In this document: positions 5,708 to 7,775 of the stretch, piece after piece | Position numbering within the stretch: position 1 is the first letter of the stretch | Layout of the letters: every line of letters begins with the position of its first letter | Source: an uncultured Corynebacterium sp. | GTDB lineage: Bacteria > Actinomycetota > Actinomycetes > Mycobacteriales > Mycobacteriaceae | Direction of reading: 5' to 3' | Assembly: GCA_945631445.1 (NCBI GenBank) | Contig: CALZCR010000064.1 | Coordinates: 1-7,775 of the forward strand | DNA length: 7,775 nt | Notes under the pieces: generated by a model | Databases searched by the model: none | The model's input: only the letters and a program-made list of their open reading frames with translations | What the model was told of the DNA's origin: nothing | Program-made: the position numbers and the translations under genes

Positions 5708-7775
5708 TCAAAACCAGGTCACCGGCCGCACCTTGTTGGCCATGTCCACCAGCGCGTAACGGTGCTGCGAATGCGGGGACATCCGCGCCAACTCCTGCAG
5801 CGTGTCCGACAAGCCGTGGCGCAACCCCCGCTGGGTGAAGGGGTACTCGAACAAAGCGTTCGCCGCCGACGCCTGCTCCAGGCCGGCGTCGCGCAGGAAG
5901 TTCAGGCCCGCCGACATCACCGCGATCTTGATCTGCAAAAACCGTGGCTCGTTGGCGGGGATCTCCTCCAGCCGCCGGGACGCGCGCCGGATCCGCGACT
6001 CCGTGAGATCGCCGCTGACCAGCTGCAGCACTGTCGTCAGCTTCGCCATCCGCTGATGCCGCGAGGACGCCGGCACCCGGTCCAAGGCACGTACGGACAT
6101 CTCGATCAGCTTCTCCGCCATCAACTGCCGGGACAAGCCGAACGCGGCGGACATCGTCGTGGGGTTCGTCGCCCAGATCATGCCGTACAGGCGGATCACG
6201 TGAAAACGCAGGACCTCCGGATCTTCCGTCAGATGCGACCAGTTGTCCTCCAGCTTCTCGAAGAACGGGTCCTCCACCTCGCCTAAGTTCCCCTCCAGCT
6301 GGGAGGCGGCGGCCGCCACCGCCGGAGTCAGCAACGGCGTGTCGTCGAGGCCTTTCTCCTGCAGCATCAGGTCATCCACGGCGGCCAACGCCAACTTCGG
6401 GGCGGCCTCGCCGGGCAAGATGGCCAACACCGCGGCAAAGTGCCGCTGGGCGGTGCCGAAGTCGTCGAGAAGCAACGCCGTCACCGCCGAATACCACTGG
6501 AAGCGCCACGTTTCCCCCAACCGGTCCTTGAGCGTGGCCAACCAGCCGCGGGCCTGCTCAGTAAACCCCAGGTCCAGCATCGTGCGCACCACCCCGAAGG
6601 GGATCTCAGCGGAGCGCTCGTACTCTGGGGTCTGCATCGCCTGACGCAGCGTCTCCAGGGTCTCCAGCGGCTCCGTGTACGACGAACCCGACAACATCGC
6701 CGCCCCCACGTCCGCCCGGTCGATCAACGGCGCCGGCAACGCCGCCACGACCTCCTCCGAGGTGATCTTGACGGTGCGGTCGATGCCGTCGATGAGCTGA
6801 TCCGTGCGAAACACCAGGTACTTCGTGCCGAAAGTCGTACGCTGCGGAGAAAACAAGGAATGCTGCGCCGGATGCTGAATCCCGTCGCGCAACGCGATGA
6901 CCTCCCGTAACACCCCGTACAGCTGAGTCTCCAACTCCGCGATCGAGGAAAACCGCTGCTTCGGGTCCGGATCCGTCGCCCGCCTCAACAGCCGGTAAAA
7001 CGACAGGAACCGGCGGAAAATCGGTTCCTCGCTGGGCGAGGGCAACTCGTCGACGAAAACGCCGCCTTTCTTCGGCACGTGCACCGTCATCACCGCCAAC
7101 GTGCGGCCGATCGTATAAATGTCGCTGGCGATGCTCGGCCCCTCGGAGGCCACCTCCGGCGCCTGGATGCCTTTCGTGCCGTAGATGTAGCCGAAGGCGC
7201 CGATGCCGGACACCGCCCCCAAGTCGATCAGTTTGACCTGGTCCTCTGTGACGATGACGTTGTCCGGCTTCAAATCGTTGTAGACCACCCCGCGGGCGTG
7301 CAGGTACTCCAACGCCGGCAACACCTCCAACAGGTAGGCGATCGCCGTGTCGATGGGAAACAATCCGTCCGGCTGGGCGTCGCGGCGCTGACGCAGCGTG
7401 GGCCCGCCCACGTACTCCATGACGATGAACCCGCCCGGCACGCGGGGATCGTCGATGAAGTTGTAGATCTTCACGATCCCCGGATGCGTGATGTCCGCCA
7501 AAAACTCACGTTCGGCCACCACCGTGGCCGCCTCCTGCTGGTTTTTCTTCGACTGCAGGCCCTTGAGCACCACCAGCCGGTCGGAGACGAACTTGTCGTT
7601 GGCCAAATACACCCAGCCCAACCCGCCGTGGGCGAGCACCCCCAGGATCTCGTACTGCCCGGCCACCAACGCCCCGGTCTCCAGCTGCGGCGCGGGCACC
7701 CCCTTGGCCACCGCGTCGGCCGGGTCCCGCAGGGCGTCCTCCGGCTTGGTGGGCGGGACGAAAGGAAGGCTGACC
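5708..7775 (-). CDS. pknG: serine/threonine protein kinase PknG (5' end outside the window)
   Basis: A soluble actinobacterial kinase with a C-terminal TPR region. In C. glutamicum and mycobacteria PknG phosphorylates OdhI/GarA and so relieves inhibition of 2-oxoglutarate dehydrogenase (established there). Numbering from the GTG codon at 7711: glycine-rich loop A-H-G-G-L-G-W-V-Y at 27-35, Lys50 in V-V-L-K, hinge M-E-Y-V-G-G at 98-103, catalytic loop Y-N-D-L-K-P-D-N at 144-151 (Asp146; Asn in place of Arg, a non-RD kinase), D-L-G at 163-165 instead of D-F-G, and A-P-E at 184-186. The kinase ends near 270; helical repeats run to the end, closing with the family's L-V-D-M-A-N-K-V-R-P. The frame stays open for 21 more codons to the window edge, including S-L-P-F-V-P-P and A-L-R-D-P, so that GTG is probably internal. 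I see no rubredoxin cysteines and note an insert of about 50 residues near 450-505. In C. glutamicum, glnH and glnX lie upstream. Confidence 0.95.
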   Translation of the reverse strand, partial: VSLPFVPPTKPEDALRDPADAVAKGVPAPQLETGALVAGQYEILGVLAHGGLGWVYLANDKFVSDRLVVLKGLQSKKNQQEAATVVAEREFLADITHPGIVKIYNFIDDPRVPGGFIVMEYVGGPTLRQRRDAQPDGLFPIDTAIAYLLEVLPALEYLHARGVVYNDLKPDNVIVTEDQVKLIDLGAVSGIGAFGYIYGTKGIQAPEVASEGPSIASDIYTIGRTLAVMTVHVPKKGGVFVDELPSPSEEPIFRRFLSFYRLLRRATDPDPKQRFSSIAELETQLYGVLREVIALRDGIQHPAQHSLFSPQRTTFGTKYLVFRTDQLIDGIDRTVKITSEEVVAALPAPLIDRADVGAAMLSGSSYTEPLETLETLRQAMQTPEYERSAEIPFGVVRTMLDLGFTEQARGWLATLKDRLGETWRFQWYSAVTALLLDDFGTAQRHFAAVLAILPGEAAPKLALAAVDDLMLQEKGLDDTPLLTPAVAAAASQLEGNLGEVEDPFFEKLEDNWSHLTEDPEVLRFHVIRLYGMIWATNPTTMSAAFGLSRQLMAEKLIEMSVRALDRVPASSRHQRMAKLTTVLQLVSGDLTESRIRRASRRLEEIPANEPRFLQIKIAVMSAGLNFLRDAGLEQASAANALFEYPFTQRGLRHGLSDTLQELARMSPHSQHRYALVDMANKVRPVTWF

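Noticed and set aside
5762..6910. Plus-strand open frames opposite pknG (5762-6286, 6243-6644, 6440-6910)
   Set aside because: They are Arg/Gln-rich shadows of the kinase gene, without recognisable domains or ribosome binding sites.
1..7775. Search for mobile elements, CRISPR, tRNA or a defence island
   Set aside because: No transposase, integrase, terminal repeats, spaced repeats or cloverleaf were seen; gene order is that of a conserved corynebacterial core locus.

Overview
The window is strongly GC-rich, high-GC Gram-positive DNA, almost fully coding, with a G/C-biased third codon position. The run of protein families (GNAT acetyltransferase, FprA, Pta, AckA, PknG) matches the pknG-ackA-pta-fprA-acetyltransferase neighbourhood that I recall from Corynebacterium glutamicum. 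The Pta, AckA and PknG proteins are all of corynebacterial character. I therefore infer a Corynebacterium chromosome, species undetermined. It is core-genome sequence: I see no mobile element, CRISPR array, tRNA, rRNA or transfer scar.

Left part (1-1448): two tandem, overlapping plus-strand genes encode YbjN-type small proteins that are clear paralogues of each other. They run tail-to-tail into a minus-strand ElaA-like GNAT acetyltransferase, with the two stop codons touching. A 12-bp-stem hairpin separates that acetyltransferase from fprA, which lies upstream of it on the same strand.

Middle part (1449-5682): fprA (NADPH-ferredoxin/adrenodoxin reductase family) reads leftwards and the pta-ackA operon reads rightwards. 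They diverge from a roughly 295-bp, comparatively AT-rich control region. Pta and AckA together interconvert acetyl-CoA and acetate through acetyl phosphate with ATP formation or use. The Pta is a mid-length form: a complete catalytic domain behind about 125 residues that look like a shrunken remnant of the long-form Pta N-terminal region.

Right part (5683-7775): a 16-bp perfect palindrome sits in the 25-bp gap between ackA and the convergent pknG. pknG is open to the window edge, so its true N-terminus lies outside. PknG is the soluble Ser/Thr kinase that in actinobacteria controls the 2-oxoglutarate node through the FHA protein OdhI/GarA. The visible part lacks the cysteine pair that in mycobacterial PknG (rubredoxin) precedes the kinase domain, and it has an extra segment of about 50 residues in the TPR region.

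Functionally the window combines central carbon and redox metabolism (acetate overflow or uptake, NADPH-linked electron transfer) with a kinase that senses or controls amino-acid and TCA flux. I did not find a convincing undescribed multi-gene system. The points most worth a second look are the reduced N-terminus of Pta, the PknG domain variations, the tandem YbjN pair and several intergenic inverted repeats.
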